This document shows, one piece after another, positions 34,783 to 44,865 of a stretch of 64,000 bases of DNA. A model generated the notes under the pieces. That model searched no databases and was not told the DNA's origin. It was given only the letters and a program-made list of their open reading frames with translations. How positions within the stretch are numbered: position 1 is the first letter of the stretch; the number at the start of each line of letters is the position of its first letter. This stretch comes from Gautieria morchelliformis (lineage: Eukaryota; Basidiomycota; Agaricomycetes; Gomphales; Gomphaceae). The translations under genes and the position numbers were made by a program. The DNA lies in the NCBI GenBank assembly GCA_015179125.1, contig WHVA01000218.1, forward strand, positions 113,205 through 177,204, given 5' to 3'.

Positions 34783-35256
34783 GACAGGCTCGGACGTGCT
34801 AGCGCAAGCCGGCCAGACACGCCAGCTGTCTCGCGATTGTTGCAGTAGCGACTCGGGTGTCAGTCGTGCGGCTGGCCGCGTACTACACGAGTCGGACACA
34901 AGGTACCCGCCGACTCTATTTTGCAACAGTGAGGTTCGACGGCTCGAGCAGCTAGCGGACGGTCGGGTCGCTACGATGTGTCTGACTTGATGCCGTCCCA
35001 CTGCAATAATATCCGCCAAACCGTGAGTCGGATGCCGTGCGCCATGGTCAGTGGCCACACCCGAATAGCTCACCGTTTCGCGACTGCATGTTCAATACAG
35101 ACATGTACTAGTCAGACATGTCCGAGCCTGACCGAAGATTACACACAATTAATTTGAATAATATTGGTCTGCAGGCTGTAACATGGTTCCTCTCGCTGTA
35201 ACCTTACCATGAGCCGCCCCCGTGACTTGGGTTCAGTGGAATTCGGTCAAAGTAAC

Positions 35257-35604
35257 AACGAGACAGATAGAAGAAGTCAGATGGGGCACTGAGGGGCCGA
35301 GTGGCACGAGTCCAGATTGGTTTCCATACTAGTAGAGATCTACTCAGATTGCATGCATAATGATGGTGAAATGTGCCTGTTGGGCCAATGTAAGCTTACT
35401 TGGGACAGTCACCATATATGCACGGTAAAGCATCATATGCAGAGATCAATTTATCAATCATGATGTTCTAGTTTTAATTTTTAGTGCTCGGTGAGCCATA
35501 GACGTTGAACTCTTCAAGCTCATTTGGCTAGGCAATAGAAATACATATCCAAATCAACGAAGTTGTCCCCAGTTACTACTGAGAAATCCTTTTGATGTCT
35601 GCTT
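35257..35604. other. Spacer between arm 2 and the 73-bp inverted repeat
   Basis: AT-rich, no reading frame or repeat recognised. Confidence 0.5.
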
Positions 35605-35677
35605 CCTGACGCGTCGTGACATCAGGCTGGTTGTCGGAGACAAAAATGCATTCCCACGAGACATTATTTGTATTTCC
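35605..35677 (+). repeat. Left copy of an identical 73-bp inverted repeat
   Basis: Begins CCTGACGCGTCGTGACATCA and ends TTATTTGTATTTCC. The exact reverse complement is at 40012-40084, 4.3 kb away. A partial third copy (about 44 bp, a few mismatches) is at 41713-41756. Confidence 0.85.
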
Positions 35678-37386
35678 AAAGGATTTAGAACCCTGACAGA
35701 GGGCATCTGCGCAAATGTCAATGTACTTTCGAGAGGATTGATCATTTTATACGAGAAAGGGCTCTGATCGATCTCATCACTGAATTAAAAATACGTAGGC
35801 AAGAATCTCAGAAGGAACACACTGCAAGAAACCGGTATACTGGAACGATTGTCCCACTATTACGCGTCTTGTTCTCAGCCCGTAAACCCCCTCAATTTTC
35901 TTCAGCCCTCGGGCAGCTTGTTTATCACGACATCATGATTAATAAACAATGTCAAAGAGAAGAAACGGAAAGGCAAGGAACAATACAGAATAGCAGACGT
36001 AAAATATGCAGGAGCCACATCATGAGAAGTATGCTGTCGAACAGTATAAAGAGTCGTGGCGGGTGTCCGAATAGCTCGGTATCACACGGATAGTGACTGG
36101 CCTTGACCGGCTGGCTCTGCTGTTGACCCTCGCGCTGCGGGCAGACTGTCGCCTGTTCACTCTAGTCTGTACTCATTTCAGTGGCAGGCGCGAAGGCCAG
36201 GTTACTGATGTTTAAGGGTATGGTAGGGGTCCCATACTATGGTGCGTAGTACATCCCGCGGTAAGGATATTACGCCATGGCATGCACATTGGGATGGGAG
36301 GAAGGTAATAACGTTGACATGCCGTCAGTTAGATTACTAATTGGTGCTATACAGTTGCCTGACGTACCACTGGACTTGGACCTTGTCCCTCTGTCTTCGG
36401 ATGGGATCAGATTTTGCACGTATTCCATTATCCTCAAAAGTTCGGGGGGTTGTGGCAGTGAAAGCGTGATGCGGAAGACACACTCCCACAACGCCCTGGT
36501 CCGTTCACGTCGCAAACAGAAATACGGCTTTCCGAGGATGATATCAGGGATGGAACACATTCGACGAGATCGAAAATATCTCAGCAGCGGCTCATAAGTG
36601 GAAAATGCCTTACTAGGGTGCGTAGTACATCGCGAGGTAAGGATATGCGTCTGATAATCGATAGTGCACTGATCCTCTAAGATAGCGCCATGGCATGCAC
36701 ATTTGGCACCGGCATCTGCTTTAAGGCCTATACTTTTTAGACTCCGAAGCCTCAGACCCCCGCAGCTCTCACGTGTGCTCCTATCTATAGGTTCGTCTGG
36801 CATGCCTTCATGGCGCGGGAATGACTCCATACCCTCAGCCCTGCTCACTATAGTCTCCATTGCGCGCCCACGAGGCTATGGTGGCCTGGCAGCTACGATA
36901 GCCATAAAACTGCTTGGAACTCCAATGAATTCTCTGTGGACGATCAATCTTTTCTCCAAATCGAGGTATTAAATGGCAGCTGCGGCGAATCGATTGGATC
37001 TCACAACGGCCGCATGGCGTTGGCCTTGGGTGGGGGACACGGTGTACATGTCAACACCAGTGGATGTTGTCGAAATTCGGAATACCACTCAACGTACACG
37101 AGTGGGTGCGGGTATTCAATGTGAGACGGCAGGCGGAAGATCGTCCGTACTCTCCCGACGCGATAACCTAAGTGGGTGAGCGAATCAGTACACATAGAGT
37201 TATGCATGGGGACTCACCTAATGCACCAGTCTCTTGCGCATTCGTGCCATAATGAATCAGCACTGTATCGAAGTGTTCTGGGACTTCAGGGGTCCTGCCG
37301 CGGCGTGGGACTCGGGGCGTCGCTCGGACGACATCTTTAGTCACTGTATCGTCAATTTGTTGGATTCAACGGAGTATGAAGCTAAT
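35678..37386. other. Non-coding stretch with an internal duplication
   Basis: Apart from the dispersed repeat there is a duplicated block: GGTGCGTAGTACATC...GGTAAGGATAT...GCCATGGCATGCACATT occurs near 36240 and again near 36616. A minus-strand frame at 36270-36860 contains FRITLSLPQPPELLRIMEY, weakly similar to the BTB paralogue (FETTLSLPQP), but this is too short to call. Confidence 0.4.
35865..36205. repeat. Dispersed repeat, copy 1
   Basis: GTCTTGTTCTCAGCCCGTAA at its left end and GTTGACCCTCGCGCTGC then AGTGGCAGGCGCGA at its right end. Related copies are at about 59036-59330 and 59390-59785. Short exact words recur in the same order. No terminal repeats were found, and the class is unknown. 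Confidence 0.65.
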
Positions 37387-37418
37387 GCGTTTATACACGT
37401 GGAGCCGTGTATAAACGC
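37387..37418. repeat. Perfect 13-bp stem hairpin
   Basis: GCGTTTATACACG and CGTGTATAAACGC around six bases. Confidence 0.85.
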
Positions 37419-37463
37419 TGAGATGCATGTTACACCTGGGAAGGTAAAACCTGAGGAAAGCAG

Positions 37464-37904
37464 TCAGCGCAGGGATGAACTCGGTGGCGCCGAATTCATT
37501 GATAATGCTCGACACGCTGGTGTTCGGGAGCCGGGACGTTTAGCGATGTGGTATGTTCGGCCCACTGTATCCTCTGGTCCACTTGCTGACGCTGGCGGTG
37601 CGGCAGATGACGCCGGGATGCAACGCACCAAACGGCCAAGATTTTCCTCACAATCTTCCTCATCCACATCAGCTTCACATGGGTAGAGAGATGATAGGAA
37701 GCTGCCGAATGAATGTATTTTTTCTTGTCTAGTAAGCCATCGGGTCATCTGGATGATGAAGTTCTTACGACTGCTGGCGCGGTAACCAGCTTTAGAGAAA
37801 TCGATGTGCAGTCTCTCTGGCAATTCAGTGTTGAAGCCGTCGGCTGTCCCCAGAGATATGATAGACTCGATGTAGTGTTCTTTGCAGAATTTCGAGTACA
37901 CCAT
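37464..37904 (-). pseudogene. Fragment of a Plavaka-type DNA transposon protein
   Basis: The 146-residue minus frame has GFNTELPERLHIDFSKAGYR, RASSRKNFIIQMTRWLTRQE and the following FGSFLSSL. This matches my recollection of the C-terminal region shared by Plavaka (CACTA-related) proteins of Agaricomycetes, where the form is NTELSERLHIDYAK...YRASN..DYxxQMxxWLxRQE. The catalytic core is absent, so this is a remnant. A 29-bp-arm hairpin (37882-37952) overlaps its start. Confidence 0.7.
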
Positions 37905-37952
37905 CTCGACCGTCTCGGAGAGCGTCGAGATGGTTTACTCGAAATTCTGCAA
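37882..37952. repeat. Long hairpin at the start of the Plavaka fragment
   Basis: TTGCAGAATTTCGAGTA...CCATCTCGAC and the complement GTCGAGATGG..TACTCGAAATTCTGCAA, with a loop of about 13 bases. Confidence 0.85.
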
Positions 37953-38878
37953 CAATACAGGTTCCATCGCGTTCATCGCAGTCCGGATCTTCAAAATCAC
38001 GACGGGAGGCTTTGAAACTACAAGCTTACCGTGCAATGGACACTTGCCCTTCCGATGAGTCTCTATCTAAAGTCCTAATTAAGAGCCGAACTTATTCATA
38101 TCACGAGTGACCAATCCTCCGGAGGCGTCTCGCGGATTCAACGCCTGGTGACGACCTTCAACCATGACACGTGAGTCGGGGACATGACCCCCAGGGGGGA
38201 AACTCCACCACCCAAACATGCTAAAAGGAAAAGAGAGTAGAGGGTGGAAAGAAAGAGTTTTGATCTTACAGCTTAGCTAATCCGTCCGGTTAGTCAGCCC
38301 TGCCGCCTCGTCCTGGCACTTCGGCGACCACTGGTCGGGAAAGCACGTGACGATCCTGTGCCACTCAGGACTAGCCGAGGCAGGCCTCGCTTTATATAGC
38401 TAGGACTTTGAGGTTCTGGATACATGGAATATATACCGTCAGGCTGCAGGCATGGAACTTAGTCCGGTTCTAACTGGCAGGTTAGACTTCCCCTTTGATT
38501 TAAGATTCCGAGTCGATATACAACAACAAACTTATAATTGATACCTCTGGCGTTCCCGCGGTCGTTGGCAGCACCCATTGCCACCCACATCTGAGTTCGG
38601 GTTCCCTTTTCCCCCAAACCCACGGCAAGGTCTAAGTTCACGTACATAGATCTTGCTTAGTAGTGCTAGCGAACTCAGTCTCTTAATCAGCCGAATTCGA
38701 AGCTCTGGCAATGGCCGAGCCTCGTGGAGTAGCGCTATTACATAGGACTTGTGCCTCTCAGGCTCTTGCCCCCAAAGTCACCCCCCTGTTCAAGTCACAG
38801 TCGGTGTAAGGGTAAGTCGAGACGGACTTGTAAGGTGTTCGGTTTTATTGATAGGATACTGCAATTTGGTGACCTCAG
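37953..38878. other. Intergenic region upstream of the intact BTB gene
   Basis: No gene seen. The last 60 bases look like a 5' untranslated intron (GGTAAGTCGAG near 38815 to CCTCAG at 38878) whose acceptor sits directly on the ATG. Confidence 0.45.
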
Positions 38879-39868
38879 ATGAGTGATCCAGTCGTGCCCC
38901 CAACCTATACCTACCCCGTGCGTCGAATCATAAGCGATGGCTTGCCTTATGTTGATCCCACTGCACAGCTGCCTCGTATCTCCTCGTTCCTGCCGCAAAC
39001 CAACTACTCTGCCTCTGAGTATCATCATGACTTTCAGAGCAATCCGTCATGTACGGACGTCACCGTGACCCTTGTATCGCGGGACAAGATATTGTTTTGT
39101 GTTAGAGCGAGTGCTCTCAAGGCATCTTCTTCCGTATTCGAAGCTGCACTCTCCCAAAAACAACAACAGGCGACTGGCACTTCACGCGAGCCGGTCATTG
39201 ACAACCTTCACGAAGACGCGAAAACAATCGAAGGTCTACTTCGGATGATTACAGGCAGAGCACTCCCTCCACTCGACACCCTCGAATCCATTGAACCCCT
39301 TATACTAGCCGCAGACAAATGGCAGATGCCTGGTCCGTTGTCAATTTTACGGATGCTCCTCCTGAGGGACAAGAGCTTTGCTGTTAACAACCCCATAAGG
39401 CTCTATTGGCTGGGTTGTCGCCTGAAGTGGACAGAGCTGTCAAACATGGCTTCGACCTATTCCTGCAACTCAGATATCTACTACAAACCAGCCTTGGAAC
39501 CCATGCTGAGATGTTTGGATTCCGACGATCTTCTTCGCCTTGTTAAATTTCACAGGAGACGCCGTGATTGTATGCAGGTGTATTTCGATGCAATGCCTGT
39601 ACAGCGCGGGATTTGCATTCACGGCTCACACTTTCAAGACCTTCGTTCGAGGTTTCTTGAATCCATGGATCACATTCCTCCGGGAAACCCGCCGGTAGAA
39701 AGTGCACTACGTCTAATGATCATACAATCCAAGCCAGCAGAAGCGCCTACTACCTGTTCACGCATCATCGACTGCTATCCAATTACTTCACCACAAGCCA
39801 TTGGCGACTTGCTCGTCCCAGGTTTCATGGCACAGTGGCCGAAGCTGCCTCAAGATATCTCCACGTAG
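38879..39868 (+). CDS. BTB/POZ domain protein, intact member of the local family
   Basis: A single open frame of 329 residues (MSDPVVPPTYTYPVRRIIS to LPQDIST). Residues about 45-160 form the BTB fold (EYHHDFQSNPSCTDVTVTL, SRDKILFCVRASALKASSS, PVIDNLHEDAKTIEGLLRM, ITGRALPPLDTLESIEPL). The rest is a helical region found in expanded Agaricomycete BTB families. BTB proteins dimerise and often serve as adaptors, and the partner is unknown. The equivalent position of the intron seen in the 27.7-kb paralogue is read through here. It sits inside the pair of 73-bp inverted repeats, which raises the possibility that it was carried by a transposon. Two paralogues in the window are broken. Confidence 0.85.
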   Translation: MSDPVVPPTYTYPVRRIISDGLPYVDPTAQLPRISSFLPQTNYSASEYHHDFQSNPSCTDVTVTLVSRDKILFCVRASALKASSSVFEAALSQKQQQATGTSREPVIDNLHEDAKTIEGLLRMITGRALPPLDTLESIEPLILAADKWQMPGPLSILRMLLLRDKSFAVNNPIRLYWLGCRLKWTELSNMASTYSCNSDIYYKPALEPMLRCLDSDDLLRLVKFHRRRRDCMQVYFDAMPVQRGICIHGSHFQDLRSRFLESMDHIPPGNPPVESALRLMIIQSKPAEAPTTCSRIIDCYPITSPQAIGDLLVPGFMAQWPKLPQDIST

Positions 39869-40011
39869 ACTGAAGTGAGTCTATATCAACGAACAAACAC
39901 ATAAGCTTATATCTGTTTTGAAAGGAAGTTCGAAATGCTGAAGACGGCTCATCTAGTTTGTGACATGCTGACACAACAGCGAAATTAATTAATTGGCTAC
40001 ATAAAGCAGAC

Positions 40012-40084
40012 GGAAATACAAATAATGTCTCGTGGGAATGCATTTTTGTCTCCGACAACCAGCCTGATGTCACGACGCGTCAGG
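40012..40084 (-). repeat. Right copy of an identical 73-bp inverted repeat
   Basis: Matches 35605-35677 at all 73 positions in reverse orientation. The pair encloses the Plavaka fragment and the intact BTB gene. Confidence 0.85.
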
Positions 40085-41712
40085 AGGCATTGTCTCAGCG
40101 CGGAAGCATTTTGGTCCCGCGTCGGCCACATTTTTGTCTCATCCACAATAAATTAATGTCCCACCCAGATGTCCTTTCTGTCTCAACTTTCTGCAACTCT
40201 CCATATACTCTACCAAAAATCACGAGTGGGGGCTTGTTTTGTTGCCCGAATTGAGCATTATACGGCAAAATTGCTAGTTTGTTGATCCGGGCACAATGCC
40301 ACTCAAGATACCGGGTTCGGCCTACTTTCTCGGCCTTGAGATGATGTCCCTACACATTCACCAAGTCGCACCATATAGGATCCAATTATGGTAAGAGAAA
40401 TCGTATGAAGTATGCCCCACCGTCCCGGGGACCGTTCTAATCATTATCATGCCGTTATAGTGTACGTTTAGGACTAATATCGAGGTGGTGCCCCCTTCAT
40501 CTAACCATCGCATCACTCATGGTGCTACTCTTTTCCTTGGATATCCCTAAGCGCAAGGTGAGCACGGTGTATCTTGGTTACGCCTAACGCGGACAACGTC
40601 GCTTTGTTGTTTGTCCACTTTATATGTCTCGGCGGACAATGTCACTTTGCGGTTTGTCTGTCTTAAGCATATACTGTGTGAATACTGAACTTCTCAGCGT
40701 TCTTTGAAGCCCCTCGGCTATATAACAAACAGTGCACGATGCGTTCTCTACAATAAATCGACATGCCGCCTAACAAACGACGCCCCAGTCCTGCTTTATT
40801 TGACACTTATCACATAAGAGCGGGCTCGTATTGAAGAAACCCCTTCACGCAATGTGGATAAACGCAATGTGGATGCTGGGTGCACCAAAGAACTTGTCCC
40901 ACAAGAAGCTGTAACCATTATTCCCAAAGCCGGTCAAACGGAAAGTCCTGATGTACTACAAGGTCACGAAGATGAAGCTATGGCGAGTGGAAGCGAGGTG
41001 CAGCGGACGGCAGCTGTAAAAGAACCCAGCAAACCTACACAAGAGCCTCGGCGGTCTTCACAAGTCGAATCAAGGGCAGTTGATCTGTAGCTAGAGCAGA
41101 CCCAACCGCCGGAGCTGCATCTATAGCTAAAGAGAACCTAGTCTCTCCTGTTTTGTTGGTCGCCGCATATTCCACTCGAGCCCTTTCTACACTTTCGGCT
41201 TCTCCTTGACTAGGGATGGAAAGCATTTGCCAGTGCTCTTCCACATGGTAAACAGCGAGAGGATGCTTCTGGTGGCTTGGCGACAAACCATACGGGACCC
41301 CAGAAGACCTCCAACCCTAAGTGAAAGCGAAGCCCTGAAGGAGTCCTGGCGCCGGCAGATGTAGGGCGACGTCTGCGGCCCCGAAAATAGTTCATCAAGT
41401 AAATCAATGTAGAATTATGCAGACTGTACTGGCCACAGTGGCTCTCATTAATGTGCACTCAATCTACCCTAATAACACTCGGGGATGGATTCCGTTCAAG
41501 GCTGCAAGAAGCAGAACATATGGTGGCACGAAGCCTGTACGACACAAAGATTTACTTATAACTGAATGAACTTTGACAATGTCATGAAATGGATAATTTT
41601 CCTGGAATATGCTCATTGAGAGCTTTCTATTGATCCCTGGTTCATATTTTATGGTAGCGTTGGGGAGTAGGGGTTCAATGTTGAGACGGCTGGGTTATAT
41701 TTGAGGACAGCC
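40085..41712. other. Intergenic, with uncertain short frames
   Basis: An ATG at 40764 opens MPPNKRRPSPALFDTYHIRAG before a stop, and a 78-codon acidic frame lies at 40854-41090 (KNVDAGCTKELVPQEA-like, Glu/Ser/Lys-rich). Together they might be exons of a small gene or a retrotransposon gag remnant. No domain is recognised. Confidence 0.3.
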
Positions 41713-41756
41713 GGCTGGTTGTCGGAGACAGAAATACATTCTCACGAGACATTATT
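41713..41756 (+). repeat. Partial third copy of the 73-bp repeat
   Basis: GGCTGGTTGTCGGAGACA followed by GAAATACATTCTCACGAGAC, just downstream of the P450 stop codon. It differs from the pair at a few positions. Confidence 0.7.
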
Positions 41757-41804
41757 ATGCCTTGCCAATCCTTTAATCCAGCATCGCCTGCCTGTTGATG
41801 TTGT

Positions 41805-43934
41805 CTACACCTGGCGACGCCTAAACAACAATTCCGCATTAGTGTCTGGGCGGCAAGCAAAACCCAACCATTTATTCTCCGGTCGAACGCCTTCACTTTC
41901 CATCTTGATGTCATATGTCAATATAAGATGCGCCATTATCAGCTTCATCACGGTTGCAGCGAAGAAACGCCCTGGACTAAGCCAATGAATTAATAGCATC
42001 AATAGTAGCGCCTCTCCAAGCAATGGCTATGGCATACCAGGCATGGCTACCATGCCCAAAGGCAATAAAATTCGGATTGGTAGCAACAAACTGGTTCATA
42101 TTTCCATTGCCTCCCTGTTCACGTAAGTCGCTGAATCGGAAGCCATCAAAAGTATCTCCATTGCTGTATATGTCATCATCGTGATGACAGGCCGAGGCAA
42201 CAGCAGAGACGATCGCTCCTCTGGGAATGGTCGTTCCATCCGAAAATGTGACATCTTTCAATGCCATGCGCGTCATACTCACTGTGTAATACAGATAATG
42301 TCGGCTTTCAAGGATCGTATCGAAAATTATACTCACCAGCACCAAGTCCATTCATTCTCTGACTTTCTTTAAAGAAGCTGTCTAGTTTGCGCATCCGAGT
42401 GAGGGAGGACTTGGTCCATCCTTCTTCGGCAACTATCGTCTCAACCTCATTCCGAAGTGGTTCAATATACTCCGGTTGAGAAGCCAGGTGGTATAATGCG
42501 TGAGTGAAGCTCTATTCACGCGGGTCTTCAGTGACGATAAAGACCTATCATGTAAAACGTACCATGGAGCTGGTGTGGATTGAGGCGAAATTCAGGTGCA
42601 GTATGCGGTACGTCAAATTCATTAGACTGCGTTCCTCACCCTCGGCCTCGTCCATCAGCCACGACAAAAAATCAACCTGTCGCGTGGTCATTAAGGGTTA
42701 GAGGAATATAGAAACCGAGGCACGCACAGGTTTTTCAGGATAATTAATGCCATACTCGTCAATTTTTTTCTGTCGCTCTTCGACGAGAGGACGTATGTGT
42801 TTGACTGCCCTTTCAACCGACGCTGGGACGTTGGTGAGCACCCTGGCTGCCAATCTGACATATAAATTTACAATAAGAAAGAGATTTTGTTACTGAGAAA
42901 GTATAGTTACGGTTTAAGGATGTTGGGGAAAAAATTAATGGTGGGGGCACCATTGGATACTTCAAGTGTATGATGAATAGCCAGGGATACGTAGTCGGGA
43001 TTTTGGCCTATAGCATGGAAAATCAGCTGGCAATCATGACTGTCAACTTGAAGACACTTACACAGTGGAGCACCGACAAATATGCGATTTGATGTACGAG
43101 AGACTATCTGCAATACAACCGCATACGCCTTGATACTTGTCCATTCTGACACGAAGATGGGTCGTTAACTTGCAGTCAGACTTTGTCAACGGATTGCATT
43201 CTCAAGAAACGCACCATTGGTCAAAGGGATGTTGTCTTCAATCGAGAGTATTATCTCCTGCCTGATGTCTGAGAAGAGACTTGCCAGATTACGGGTAAGT
43301 TGACTTCGCAAGAGAGGCAGATGATATCTATTTGTCAGTATAGTGGCTCCCATGGTGTATTTGCTCTGGAACAGCTATAGCAGACGGTACGAGGGTTAAA
43401 GCTCTTGGGGGAATCTGTTGCATTGCAAGCAAAGCTTACTTCGGATAGTCCTGCTGCAATAGATAGTGTATCATCAGAAGACTTGCGTAATTCCTCCACC
43501 AGTATGTCTCCAGTCACTATGACGTGCCAACGGGACGGAAGAGCGATGCGAAACACCCCAGATCTATACTGGAGTTCATTAAAAAGCGTGAACACCACAT
43601 CAAAGCTTCACGTTGTAAAAAAGAAACGCGACTTTTTGATAGCCAGAATTTAACCACTCTCCCCCCTCTTTCGAGAATCGTGACGCTGCTGCATACGACG
43701 AGAAAAGATCGGTACCACAGAGGGCAGGAATTGCGTCCTGATATCATATATCAGTGTCGCCATTCTATCATCAATATGCCACTTTGACCCTACGTATTTG
43801 TGTTTCCAGAAAAGTTTACGGAGAACCAGCGCTGTGAGAAAGAGGACGCTCGCCCATGCATATATCCGTATCGGCTCGCCAAACCTCGGAAAAGAGAACA
43901 AGGGCAGTTGAACGGAAGGCGATGCAGAGCTCAT
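41805..43934 (-). CDS. Cytochrome P450 monooxygenase, ent-kaurene-oxidase-like
   Basis: Eleven exons join in phase to 512 residues: 43794-43934, 43633-43737, 43440-43568, 43215-43365, 43062-43145, 42911-43007, 42728-42854, 42563-42676, 42337-42511, 42038-42281 and 41805-41976. The start MSSASPSVQLPLFSF leads to one membrane anchor (residues about 22-43), so it should sit in the ER membrane. The I-helix reads NFASIHTSSM in place of AGxDTT, as in basidiomycete ent-kaurene-oxidase-like families such as CYP512. The K-helix has ESQR and the PERF region FDGFRF. The haem loop is FGHGSHACPGR, whose Cys codon is split by a 61-nt intron (TG/T). All key residues are present, and the introns end GT..AG. 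Substrate unknown; relatives oxidise terpenoids and steroids. Confidence 0.92.
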
Positions 43935-44865
43935 CTTCAGGATCACGACTCTACCCCATGGCTCCGCTGCCTGTTTTATAACTGGCAGCTACGTACTAAC
44001 GTTTGAATAAGCGAAAACCAGCTCATCGTCCGGCACTCGGGTTTCACGAACCCGAAACTATATTAGTGCGTTCGTTTGCAATTCGAGGATGTTTACAGAC
44101 TACTGTACCCATGCAATATGGCCTATTCTTCCATGGCAGGCCGAGGCACTTGGCAATACTGAGTGTGGCTTCCGAGTCCCTCTTGCGGCTTCTATGGATC
44201 AACATATGAAAAGGGATTCTGGATCGTCGATTCGTCTTGTCGATCGACCGTGAAAGCCAGCACTCGAGAAAAACTTGCAGGTATTGATTAATCTGATTGC
44301 TGGGTCATGGCCGCTCGGAATTTAGGATGCGGACTTCGTATATTATTGAAGGTGGCGGCGTACGCTTCCAACGTATTACTACATGTTCCATCCGGTTGCC
44401 TTTCCCATGGGCCACTGGTCAAACCGAGTGCCAGTGAAGCAAGTGATACTGGATACATCTGTCCGAATGGTCATGAGAGATGATCAGTGGATCAGGGTGA
44501 CTGTTATGTAACAGGTGGTGGCCGGCGAGCAGATGAGAAATTTGTCAGGCGTTAACTAGTAGACAGAGTACTTAAGTCTAAGTATAACTTTGTCAGTGTG
44601 GAGGAAATGCGACCGTGTCACACGTAGCCTACTACCACGTGACGCTGGATTCACGTTTCTAGCAAACCTTCTCTATTATTAATCTTTGGTCGGATTGTTG
44701 AGGAATGCCACTGGCAGCAGTCCTGAAGGGCATGGTAACGCCACGGGTCGCGTGGCGTGTCAATGCATGTTGTGGCCGGGCTTCAACTAGAAGGTACATG
44801 AATAGTGGTTGGTCATAAGTATCTTATTCTTGAATCAATATGCTAAACGTGAATTGCACTCCCTA
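43935..44865. other. Divergent intergenic region between P450 and HAD hydrolase genes
   Basis: Shared upstream region of two divergently transcribed genes. The first exon and start codon of the HAD gene probably lie here but could not be identified. Confidence 0.4.

Larger units (their letters stand above)
28247..35256. repeat. Arm 2 of the large inverted duplication, containing the copia element
   Basis: Reverse-complement partner of 8241-11699. Without the 4490-bp copia element it is about 2.5 kb long. It has lost about 270 bp within the BTB segment and lacks the hAT MITE. Matching landmarks are ACCGAGCTTTTAAT (32998 and 11165) and the module palindrome (33845-33922 and 10222-10299). Confidence 0.85.

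Noticed and set aside
36270..36860. 196-codon minus frame with a BTB-like phrase
   Set aside because: Only about 20 residues are even weakly similar to the BTB paralogues. The rest has no resemblance and no conserved order.
37234..37686. 150-codon plus frame
   Set aside because: It lies opposite the Plavaka fragment and has no recognisable feature.
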